From NCBI GenBank assembly GCA_034440615.1, contig JAOTOM010005185.1, forward strand, positions 1,490,001 to 1,554,000: DNA of 64,000 bases, read 5' to 3'. Shown here piece after piece: positions 23,801-35,800 of the stretch (the first letter of the stretch is position 1; each line of letters begins with the position of its first letter). The notes under the pieces were generated by a model. It searched no databases. It worked only from the letters and a program-made list of their open reading frames with translations, and was not told the origin of the DNA. The position numbers were made by a program, and so were the translations under genes. The stretch is from Ashinkailepas kermadecensis (taxonomy: Eukaryota > Arthropoda > Thecostraca > Neolepadidae).

Positions 23801-26800
23801 GCTTCAGAGTCCTTTGCATTTACACTCTCTTCATTGCCTGAGTTCCTCAAAGGAATTTCTCGTGAATGAGACAGTTATATGTATAGTCGCGACGAATTAA
23901 TGAAGTACGCTTCAAATCCAGATGCAGACTCCCATTGGGCAAGCATAAACACCGTCCTTCCTAGGCAAGTTCAAACACAGTCACGACGAGTGCCGGGGTA
24001 GCGACGAGGCCATCTGCACGCGGGCGTTGTCATGTGTTATTTTATGGCGCAGAGAGCACCAACATGAGCACCAACATGAGCACCAACCTGTGGATCTGTG
24101 TGTGACAGGCACGGCGGCGACCCCCAGCTCTGCACTGCCGCCGGCGCTGATGCTGGTGCAGGCGTTCGTCGAGCCTCTGCCGCCGGGCGCCACCCCGCCG
24201 CCGGCGCCGGGCCGTCGTCGTCGCTCTGAGGACGACCTGACCGGCCCGCTGCTGACCGTCTCCAAACAGGTACGGCCCGCTGCTGACCGTCTCCACACAG
24301 GTACGGCCCGCTGCTGACCGTCTCCAAACGGGTACGGCCCGCTGATGACCGTCTCCAAACAGGTACGGCCCGCTGATGACCGTCTCCACACAGGTACGGC
24401 CCGCTGCTGACCGTCTCCACAGGTACGGCTCGCTGCTGTCAACAGGTACGGCCCGCTGCTGACCGTCTCCAAACAGGTACGGCCCGCTGCTGACCGTCTC
24501 CAAACGGGTACGGCCCGCTGCTGACCGTCTCCAAACAGGTACGGCCCGCTGATGACCGTCTCCAAACAGGTACGGCCCGCTGCTGACCGTCTCCAAACAG
24601 GTACGGCCCGCTGCTGACCGTCTCCAAACAGGTACGGCCCGCTGCTGACCGTCTCCAAACAGGTACGGCCCGCTGCTGACCGTCTCCACACAGGTACGGC
24701 CCGCTGCTGACCGTCTCCAAACAGGTACGGCCCGCTGCTGACCTCTCCAAACGGGTACGGCCCGCTGCTGACCGTCTCCACACAGGTACGGCCCGCTGCT
24801 GACCGTCTCCAAACAGGTACGGCCCGCTGCTGACCGTCTCCACACAGGTACGGCCCGCTGCTGACCGTCTCCACACAGGTACGGCCTGCTGCTGACCGTC
24901 TCCACACAGGTACGGCCCGCTGCTGACCAGAGACTATCAACTTGGCGACTATGACTGAATAGCCTACATGATCTAAGAATTAGCACAATGTGGAAAGGGC
25001 GTAGTCGTCTGAAGCCTGGTCACGGCTCGGATGGACCACAGTGGCACGAGAGCTGGCAGCGTCGTGGAGCCAGCCGGGATGTGCTGCTTTTTACATTGCT
25101 CGTGGTCCGTGATCAGGGTTGGATTTATGTCGTGCGATATTGAATGTGGAGCGAAAAAATCGGAAGAACCCACTTGAGAGAGCATGATAAGTAGTATTTT
25201 TCTGATGTCAGAAACACATTTTTGTGACTTCCATCTTGTTTCTGCCATTTTTATCGGAGGGCAAACAGCATCAGTCCATATTACCAAGAATATTAAATAT
25301 TTACTCAGTAAATTGGAAGAAAACTTTTGAAGAAGTCAATGTCCTGGATGGCAGAAATCCAGGAAGGAGCTGTTTTTGTCCAACTGTGCCGGTGATCTGA
25401 CGTGTCACTGGCTGTGTGCCGTTGCAGGTGTCAATACGGCCTCAGCAGCTGACGCTGAGCTTCCTCACGGCACTACGCTGCTGGAGGCTGCTCGAACAGA
25501 ACCCCCTGCTGGAGAAGGGTGAGTGTTTTGCGCTGCTGTGTTTTGGTCTGTAAAGTCATCTCTATAGTTGATCAATACAGCTCCTTTGATAGGGAGCATT
25601 GCTTCAGAGGTGGACGCCGTATGGTTTCGCTTTGTTAGTGCCTTGATAATCAACCAGTCATCGGTATGCTGCGGCCATGTTGCCATTCAATACCACCTGG
25701 CTGGCCATTGGATACCATCGATCTGGCACCACCTGCCGGAAGGCGTTCCCATCTCAGCCCAATCTCCGTGTGTCATGTAGCCTTGATTTGGGAATGTATG
25801 TCGAGACGGACACGTGTAGTGGCGGGCACCGGTCAGCACGTGTGTGACGGTATATAACCCTGCCCACAGTCTGTATCGCGTTTGACAGTACTCGATGTCC
25901 CGGTGCCGGTCTGTGTGTGGAGCTGCATGACCAATGCAGTCGACGCGCCCCTAAACTCCGGTCTGTGTGTGACAGTATGTGCCCCCGACAGAGCTGGGCA
26001 GGGTCTGACAGTACCTGGGGTCCCGGTACCGGTCTGTCTGACAGTATGTGCCCCGAGAGAGCTGGGCAGGGTCTGACAGTACCTGGGGTCCCGGTACCGG
26101 TCTGTGTGTGACAGTATGTGGCCCGTGTCTGGCAGTACTTGGGGTTCGGTACCGGTCTGTCTGACAGTATGTGCCCCGAGAGAGCTGGGCAGGGTCTGAC
26201 AGTACCTGGGGTCCTGGTACCGGTCTGTCTGTGACAGTATGTGCCCCCGACAGAGCTGGCGCGCGTCTGGCAGTACCTGAACGCCGACAGCTGGCCGTGG
26301 TTCCAGTCGTTTGTGACCGACGTCCAGCTGTACAGCGGCTCCCTGCAGCAGCTGGTCGCCCGCACCGCCCACCCGTTCGGCGCAGCTGGCCAGCCGGCGG
26401 CGGCAGCTGGCGGCGCGCACCTCTGTCGCCAGCTGCTGCAGCGGGCAGCTGCCGCGTACGGCACGGCCGACTATCACGTATGTCCGCGGCGACATCGTGC
26501 ACTATTTAGCATTCACACCATTATCGCTGTGCGTGGACGTGCGCGTGTGCGTGCTCATGCGCGTGTCAGATTGTCATTGCTACTACTTGCATTGCGACCA
26601 TTCTCACTATTGGACTTAGGTCGCTCCGAACATACTGGATATATAATAATGAAGACTGGTAACCGCAAGGCACAAATTGTCAATGCTTGCAGGTGCATGA
26701 GGAACTTCGTTAGTGTTACGTACGTTGATGTAATTGACTAGACGTACGCTGGCCTGTAGCACACGCTATGACATTAGCATGTAGATGTACAGGGAGGTCT

Positions 26801-29800
26801 CGGAACGGCTTCAAAGCTAAAGAGTGGAATATGTTAGCAAACATGCACATCAAATAATACCTTCCCAATGCGTTCTTGTTGCTGGTCTAAAAGCACTACT
26901 ATGTAATGGGCGCTAAATGAACTGCCATGGTCGATGCGCCCTAAACACCTAATCACACACACATACACGCACTAATATGTTTTTTTTTCCGGTGGATTGC
27001 CTTGGTTCACTACATTCATTATGACGATTATGGGAATTTAAACTATATTCAGGGAGATGGTGTTTGGTAACACCACAATTAGTGCAATTCGGCCACACTT
27101 CGTCATCAATCTTGTTGAGCTGACGTCAAGCAAAGTGGTAAATATAATTCCTCTTGCCAGTATAATTGTGTGTTTAGTGGAGCTTGTTGGGATTCGTCAT
27201 TCGCTGCTTCATCCGATATACATTTGTTTGTGCACTGGCTCAGCTATTTGTACCTTCTACCTGTCTCTGTCTGAATAGCTGACTGCATGTGCTTGGCTGG
27301 GACCCGTCGAGTTCTGTGTGCATGTGCCTGCTCGTGGAGTCCCTGCCGGACAACTTTTTTTATAGCACTTCCGCTCTTACATCAGCGTAGGACACTCTTG
27401 TCTGATCGTCTTACCGGCTCGGCGAGCTGTCAAGTCGTGTTGACAGTGCCCCCCCCCCCTCCGCAACTGTCCGGGGAGTTGTGACAGGTCATGTTGACAT
27501 TGTTCCGCTCGCCGCAGTTGTTCCGCTCCTCGCAGTTGTCCGGGGAGCTATGTATGGTGGTGTTGGCAGTGTCCTACTCCTCACAGTTGTCCGGGAGCTA
27601 TGTCAGGTCGTGTTGACAGTGTACTGCGCCTCACAGTTGTCCGGGGAGCTATGTCAGGTCGTGTTGACAGTGTCCTGCTCGCCACAGCTGTCCGGGATCT
27701 ATGTCTGGTAGTGTTGACAGTGTCCCGCTCCTCATAGCTGTCCTGGGATATATGTCAGGTTGTGTTGACAGTGTCCTGCTCATCACAGCTGTCCGGGGAG
27801 CTATGTCTGGTGGTGGTGACAGTGTCCTGCTCGCCACAGCTGTCCTGGGATCTATGTCAGGTTGTGTTGACAGTGTCCTGCTCGCCACAGCTGTCCGGGG
27901 AACTATGTCTGGTGGTGTTGACAGTGCCCTGCTCATCACAGCTGTCCGGGGAGCTATGTCTGGTGGTGTTGACAGTGTCCTGCTCGCCACAGCTGTCCGG
28001 GGATCTATGTCTGGTGGTGTTGACAGTGTCCCGCTCCTCATAGCTGTCCTGGGATCTATGTCAGGTTGTGTTGACAGTGTCCTGCTCGCCACAGCTGTCC
28101 GGGGATCTATGTCAGGTTGTGTTGACAGTGTCCTGCTCATCACAGCTGTCCGGGGAGCTATGTCTGGTGGTGTTGACAGTGTCCTGCTCGCCACAGCTGT
28201 CCGGGGATCTATGTCTGGTGGTGTTGACAGTGTCCTGCTCGTCACAGCTGTCCGGGGAGCTATGTCTGGTGGTGTTGACAGTGTCCCGCTCCTCATAGCT
28301 GTCCTGGGATCTATGTCAGGTTGTGTTGACAGTGTCCTGCTCGCCACAGCTGTCCGGGGAACTATGTCTGGTGGTGTTGACAGTGCCCTGCTCATCACAG
28401 CTGTCCGGGGAGCTATGTCTGGTGGTGTTGACAGTGTCCTGCTCGCCACAGCTGTCCGGGGATCTATGTCTGGTGGTGTTGACAGTGTCCCGCTCCTCAT
28501 AGCTGTCCTGGGATCTATGTCAGGTTGTGTTGACAGTGTCCTGCTCGCCACAGCTGTCCGGGGAGCTATGTCAGGTCGTGTTGACAGTGTACTGCGCCTC
28601 ACAGTTGTCCGGGGAGCTATGTCAGGTCGTGTTGACAGTGTCCTGCTCGCCACAGCTGTCCGGGGATCTATGTCTGGTAGTGTTGACAGTGTCCCGCTCC
28701 TCATAGCTGTCCTGGGATATATGTCAGGTTGTGTTGACAGTGTCCTGCTCGCCACAGCTGTCCGGGGAGCTATGTCAGGTTGTGGTGACAGTGTCCTGCT
28801 CATCACAGCTGTCCGGGGAGCTATGTCGGTGGTGGTGACAGTGTCCTGCTCATCACAGCTGTCCGGGGAGCTATGTCTGGTGGTGTTGACAGTGCCCTGC
28901 TCATCACAGCTGTCCGGGGAGCTATGTCAGGTTGTGGTGCCAGTGTCCTGCTCATCACAGCTGTCCGGGGAGCTATGTCAGGTGGTGGTGACAGTGTCCT
29001 GCTCATCACAGCTGTCCGGGGAGCTATGTCTGGTGGTGTTGACAGTGCCCTGCTCATCACAGCTGTCCGGGGAGCTATGTCAGGTTGTGGTGCCAGTGTC
29101 CTGCTCATCACAGCTGTCCGGGGAGCTATGTCGGTGGTGGTGACAGTGTCCTGCTCATCACAGCTGTCCGGGGAGCTATGTCAGGTTGTGTTGACAGTGT
29201 CCTGCTCATCACAGCTGTCCGGGGAGCTATGTCTGGTGGTGTTGACAGTGTCCTGCTCATCACAGCTGTCCGGGGAGCTATGTCTGGTGGTGTTGACAGT
29301 GTCCTGCTCGTCACAGCTGTCCGGGGATCTATGTCAGGTGGTGGTGACAGTGTCCTGCTCATCGCAGCTGTCCGGGGAGCTATGTCAGGTGGTGTTGACA
29401 GTGTCCTGCTCGTCACAGCTGTCCGGGGAGCTATGTCAGGTTGGTGTTGACAGTGTCCTGCTCATCACAGCTGTCCGGGGATCTATGTCTGGTGGTGTTG
29501 ACAGTGTCCTGCTCGCCACAGCTGTCCTGGGATCTATGTCAGGTTGTGTTGACAGTGTCCTGCTCATCACAGCTGTCCGGGGAGCTATGTCTGGTGGTGT
29601 TGACAGTGTCCTGCTCGCCACAGCTGTCCGGGGAGCTATGTCAGGTTGTGTTGACAGTGTCCTGCTCATCACAGCTGTCCGGGGAGCTATGTCTGGTGGT
29701 GTTGACAGTGTCCTGCTCGCCACAGCTGTCCTGGGATCTATGTCAGGTTGTGTTGACAGTGTCCTGCTCATCACAGCTGTCCGGGGAGCTATGTCAGGCT

Positions 29801-32800
29801 GTGGTGACAGTGTCCTGCTCATCACAGCTGTCCGGGGAGCTATGTCTGGTGGTGTTGACCGGACCTCTGCTGCCGGCCACGCTGGGCGACCCGGCCAAGG
29901 CGCAAGTGGTGGCAAAATGCGCCCAGCCCCGACACCTGCACTTCCTCAGCTACACGCAGGCCGACGTCAGCAAATACTGTATCAAGATGCTCAGTCTCTG
30001 TCTTCAGGTAGCTATACAGTGCCAGCAAATCGACGTTGCACAAGTAGGACGTGTCTGCCGTCGAGTTCCCGGTACCAACCCCGTGATGCAGACGTTTAGT
30101 TTTGGTTTTGAGGCCGTGGCGATTGGTCTGCGATATTGTCATCTGTGTGTCTTGACATGATGAGGTCGGCTTTCGCTTCATGATGGTGTGCTGTCTAGTC
30201 GAAATGCTTGGTCTTACATTGACTGTGGTGAATGTAAGCTTTTCTTAGTTCTCCTTAGCTGAGGAGCTGGTGCGTGATAATCCTGTGCAGGGAGTCATTC
30301 TCCAAGCTGACGTGATCCGTAGTTGCCAGTGTTCCCAGCCACTGAGACAGCTTAATAGAACGGCACTATAGAACCGAAGGAGGTGATGAAGATCAATATT
30401 TTAGCCGTGACATTTTTGGTGACAATTGGCTTCCATTGTGTGGCGCATTGTATCGATGCCAATAAAGATGACTCATTGTATCGATATAATTGTGTTGGCT
30501 TGATCGCGGTTTGCACTCCTCCATTGCCTCTACTCACCATGTTTGTGCGCCATTTCCAGCAAAAGGTGTTCTCCTCCAGCACGTTCAGTAACGGCGCGGT
30601 GGGCCACCTGATGGTGCTACTACAGCACGACTGGCCAACCGAGGAGCCCGTCTTCTCAAAGGTACCGAGACCACCCTCTAATGTGCAAACACTATCGTCT
30701 GGTGTACTGAGGAGCCCGTCTTATCAAGGGCACCGAGACCACCCTCTGATGTACGGGCAGTACCGTCCGATGTGCAAAGGAGCCGCCTTCCATTACGTTC
30801 CGAGAATGATATGCTATGGCCATCTTAAATTACTATTCTTTGTCAAATATATCGATGTTTGCGAGTTTCACTTCACTGACGTTCCTGCAATTATTACATT
30901 GAGTATTGTGATCCTCACCAAAAGTACAATTACAGTTTTCTTCTCGTATGATATTTCTGTATTCTACAATGCGTTTGTGATGATGTGTGACTAAATGAAC
31001 ACTAAATTCCGAATGAACCTGTTGTGTAACCCATGCACGGAAATTATCAGCTCCCTAGTTTTATTTCCACAAATTTCTGAAGTTACGTTGAACTTCCAGA
31101 CTAGGTAATGTTAGATCTGCATAGACTATAGACAACTGGGGAAGTCCATTACCAGGCGACCAACGGGTGACACCGCCATGCGAGCGATTTCAACCTAAGT
31201 GGGTGTATACGGTAGTCATGGGCGCTGAAGCAATCTGTGAAAGTTTTAGCTTCGTACTGGCAGCGACCTCGGAGATATGGCCTGAGGAAATTTGCATAGG
31301 TCACATTGCAGGTCAATCTTTGAGAGTGATTATCTCCAGTACTTTAAAACCTAGGATAAACATATAGCATATCTGTGGAATCGCAAACACCTCTTCTTTT
31401 CATTTCTTGGATCGGTTTTTAATTTTGAACACATTTCGAAGCTGTGGCCGTTTGACCTCAGGTCACGTGACCTCCCGTGACTCCAAGCCACTTGATATTC
31501 ACATTTGTAACCACATTTACTATAGGGGTCATCGATTGTCCTTCGAAGCAATAAATAAAAATGATGTTTATTTACTGATAACTATTAATAAATTGCCTTC
31601 ATTCTACCCGAGTTTATTGATTTTCGCACGTTTTGCTGAGTGGTCGGGTCAGTCTTTTGCTAGCGATTGACCCCCAAAGCTCATAGGGCTATGATTCGAG
31701 ATATGCACTTATCAGGCATGATGAGATGAATCCGAACGTGCCCGATTTCATGACCTCAGGTCACCAGGTCATCTATCCAGTTCAGGTTAAATACATCAGT
31801 GGAAGTGAGAATGGTAATGTCGGAAGACGTTTTGGACCCATAGTAGTGAGATAGGTGCTGATTTACACTTAAATAAATATTCAATGTATGCCTGTTGCAT
31901 AGTCAATGAGAATTATTGGCAAAATCATTCACTTCATAGTTCTGGTACTCCCACCTTTGTGTTGCGGCTCGCGCGGTCAATCGCAGCTAGTCGACAGCGA
32001 AACTGATAACGGTCGGTCGAGATGTAAAATATTGAGTCGGGTCAGAGCTTTGGGGTCGTCGGGTAGCGATTGACCCCAAAGCTCATAGGGTTATAATTTA
32101 AGATATACACTTATCAAGCATGATGAGACAAACCCGAACGTGCCCGATTTCATGACCTCAGGTCACCAGGTCACCTATCCAGGTCAGGCTAAATACGTCA
32201 GTGGAGGTGAAAATGGTGATGTCGGAAGACGTTGGAAAGTAACTTCAACTTTACCTTGATGTTCGCCAGCCATGAGAGCTGAGAGGTTACCGTGAATAAT
32301 TTTTAGAGATAGCATTAATATGCCAACATTTATTCATTTCACATGCAAAGTTAAAAACAAACACTGGCAACATACCACCATATGTACCTATATGCATAAT
32401 AACAATAATATCGACGTAAGAATAAACGAATCCTCCAACAACAAAATTCCGTATCCACAAGCTAATGAAAATCTCATCACGCGTTTTTGTATTGGCATAC
32501 CTACATTCGCTCACACTTGATCACCTAAAATCAACTACATATCAACGCTTACCTACTCATCCTTACAAACGCGAACGTAAACTCCTGCATTACTGGATGA
32601 TGTTCAGAGACAATGATGTGAAACCGGTCAACTGGTCTAAACTTATCAAACCTTTGCGTGCCCTTGACAGTGAGAGCCTTGGTGAACCGCTCTTTAAGGG
32701 ATTCAGTCACTTTTGAAACGCAATCTTTGGAAACGAATAGGAAGTGAATGACCGAAATTATTATTTTTTTCCCTGAGAAATCGGTGCATATCTTCAGCAC

Positions 32801-35800
32801 TCAGAATCTGGTCCTGGTTGGGTCGTCTCAAACTCTCCATAGCCGTCGCTCTTTTCACTGGACCACCAACACCATCGCATACGCTCTTGCCATGGGAGGT
32901 ACCGAAAAAGTGCCACTCGCAGTCAACATCGAAATCTTCACGGTGACGGCACACATTCACAAAATTGAAGCGGTTCTTGTACTGACCGGCGCATCCGTCT
33001 GAAACGTAGCGAATCTTTCTTAAACCAGGGACACGTGACTTCAAAATAGGAACTAAGTGTTGTAAGAACGCGTGGACAATAGCAGCATTGTGCTTCAGTG
33101 CATCGGATATAACACATAAACTCTGATGGAGTTGTCCTCTTTTCAATAAGCTACAAACGGATGAACCGTCACTTGAGGAGCGTCCCAATGATAACTCTGT
33201 ACCTCATCCTGTACAACGCAGGTATAGTTCTCGGCAAAATCGCCTAAAACTACTGCCTCACCCACATCGACTGAATCCTTCAACTCCTGAAAAGCACGCC
33301 CCTGTTCCTTAGACACATTATGATGTCTGATCAGATTGCGGATCGTCTTAGACAAGGTCGTCATAAACGCGTCACGCGGCTCAATATTTTACATCTCGAC
33401 CGACCGTTATCAGTTTCACGGTCGACTAGCTGCGATTGACCGAGCGAACCGCAACACAAAGGTGGGAGTACCAGAACTATGAAGTGAATGATTTTGCCAA
33501 TCATTCTCATTGACTACGTAACAGGCATACATTGAATATTTATGTAGGTGTAAATCAGCACCTATCTCACTACTATGGGTCCAAAACGTCTTCCGATATT
33601 ACCATTTTCATCCCACTGATGTATTTAACCTGAACCGGATAGAAGACCTGGTGACCTGAGGTCATGAAATCGGGCATGTTCGGATTCATCTCATCATGCC
33701 TGATAAGTGCATATCTCGAATCATAGCCCTATGAGCTTTGGGGGTCAATCGCTAGCAAAAGACTGACCCGACCACTCAGCAAAACGTGCAAAAATCAATA
33801 TACTCGGGTAGAATGAAGGCAAATTATTAATATTTATCTGTAAATAAACATCATTTTTAATTTTTGCTTCGAAAGACAATCGATGACCCCTGTAGTAAAT
33901 GTGGTTACAAATGTGAATATCAAGTGGCTTGGGGCCACGGGAGGTCACGTGACCTGAGGTCAAACGGCCACAGCTTCGAAATTTGTTCAAAATTGAAAAC
34001 CGATCCCAGAAATGAAAAGACGAGGTGTTTGCGATTCTACAGATATGCTATATGTTTATCCTAGGTTTTAAAGTCCCGGAGATAATCACCCTCAAAGATT
34101 GACCTGCAATGTGACCTATGCAAATTTCCTCAGGCCATATCTCCAAGGTCGCTGCCAGTACGAAGCTAAAACTTTCACAGATTGATTCAGCGCCCATGAC
34201 TACCCTATACACCCACTTAGGTTGAAATCGCTCGCATGGCGGTGTCATTTCCCAAGAATTTTGGTCGCCTGGTAATGGACTTCCCCAACTGTCAAATTCA
34301 ATTGCTATGCACTTAATCCAATGTTCCTTGCAGAGTCGTACGATCCTAGCAAAGTATTCGTCACAGTTGGGTGCGTAGGCTACAACTCGGGTCAGATCAA
34401 GCCTGTGATGTGGGAGTGGGAAATTTTGCCTGAAGCCATTACTGTGATCATTCCTGGGGTAAGCTGAGCGTTCATTTCTAATTAAGAACCCCTCGAAAAG
34501 CGTCAGATGTTCACGGTCCAGGCCATCCGAGGTCAGCATAGGTCACTAATTATACGAGACTTGGGAAGGGTTACTGAGTGTGCATGGTAAGCGACAAGTG
34601 AGCATGCTCGTCAAGTTGTCTCATGTCCTACTGTCGTAAGCATTTAATATTACGTATTTAACGGCATCATGTGGTAATATACTATTAAAATCTTCAATTA
34701 GGTACAATACTGATCGTCAATGTTACCACTTATGGCGTCATGGCACCTTCCTTGACGTCAGTCGGGGAAAAGTGCTTGCCGGAAATTTCGGCAAGGATAT
34801 GTGCCAAGGCCGAGCGGTTTGAAAGATATCTTACAACCTCCGAGGGCTGCATCAGCCTCGTACACTAGCAAGGGTTTATACAAAGATCCCTACCGCCTGC
34901 GCGCTTCTCCATCACGTAAGGCGCGTTCTGACACACCCTGGTGCATGTGTAGAATGCATACGAGTTCTGGCATACTCTGGTGCATATGAAAGATGCATAC
35001 GAGTTTTAAAATGTGCACTCAAGTAGTTCACATTTACTGCATACATTGTACGTGGCGAGCATGTATTCGGCAGAGCGGGTCTCGGGCCGATGGACTCAAT
35101 TTAAGTGTAAGTTTGCGTTTAATTCAGTTTCCGAATCGTAGCCCTGTCTTCCGGCGTTTCCGTCAGCCTTGAAACTTCGGGACACGGTTTAGCCATTACT
35201 TACCGTGCCGGAAGCTCTCACCATGCCTAGACAGAATTGATGGTTGCATGTTTGTCCCTTTCGTGAGTAGCATATTATGCTTTGGAAATCAATGCGACCA
35301 AAAGTAGCTTTAGACCCTGGTCATCGAACTTGTCATTCAGAGTTACTACTCAAATGCCGCATTTTCTAACGCTGGTGTAGATTGTGTTGATCAATTGTAA
35401 AACCACTGCTGTGGCATGCCATTTTGTTGCAGTTCGTACTTGTTATTTCGCGCGCCACCCGTGCACCCGTTCGATGCCATGCGTTACTGTTTGTCTATGT
35501 ATTGTTTGTACAATTTCCGATGTGGTCTACGTATTGTTTGTACGATCCCTGATGTGGCCGTGTGGCACACATGTACGGTCTCTGACACGGGTCGGTGTTT
35601 GTTGTAAGGTGGTGCAGCGGATCCGGCAGCGCGGCACCTTCTCGTACCCGCACTTCGTGCAGTACGTCACGTGTGCCGACATGGTGGAGGAGTTTGTGTA
35701 CCTGAGCACCGAGCACGGCGGCGGGCTGAGCTTCAGTCTGCTGCCAGCTCAACAGCCAAGGTTGGTCCCCGGCAGCGGGTCGGGTCCGGCCACGGCTCAA

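Noticed and set aside
27649..30099. 385-, 408- and 480-aa ORFs on both strands
   Set aside because: They come from the 51-bp array. Only the part in frame with exon 12 has possible coding relevance.
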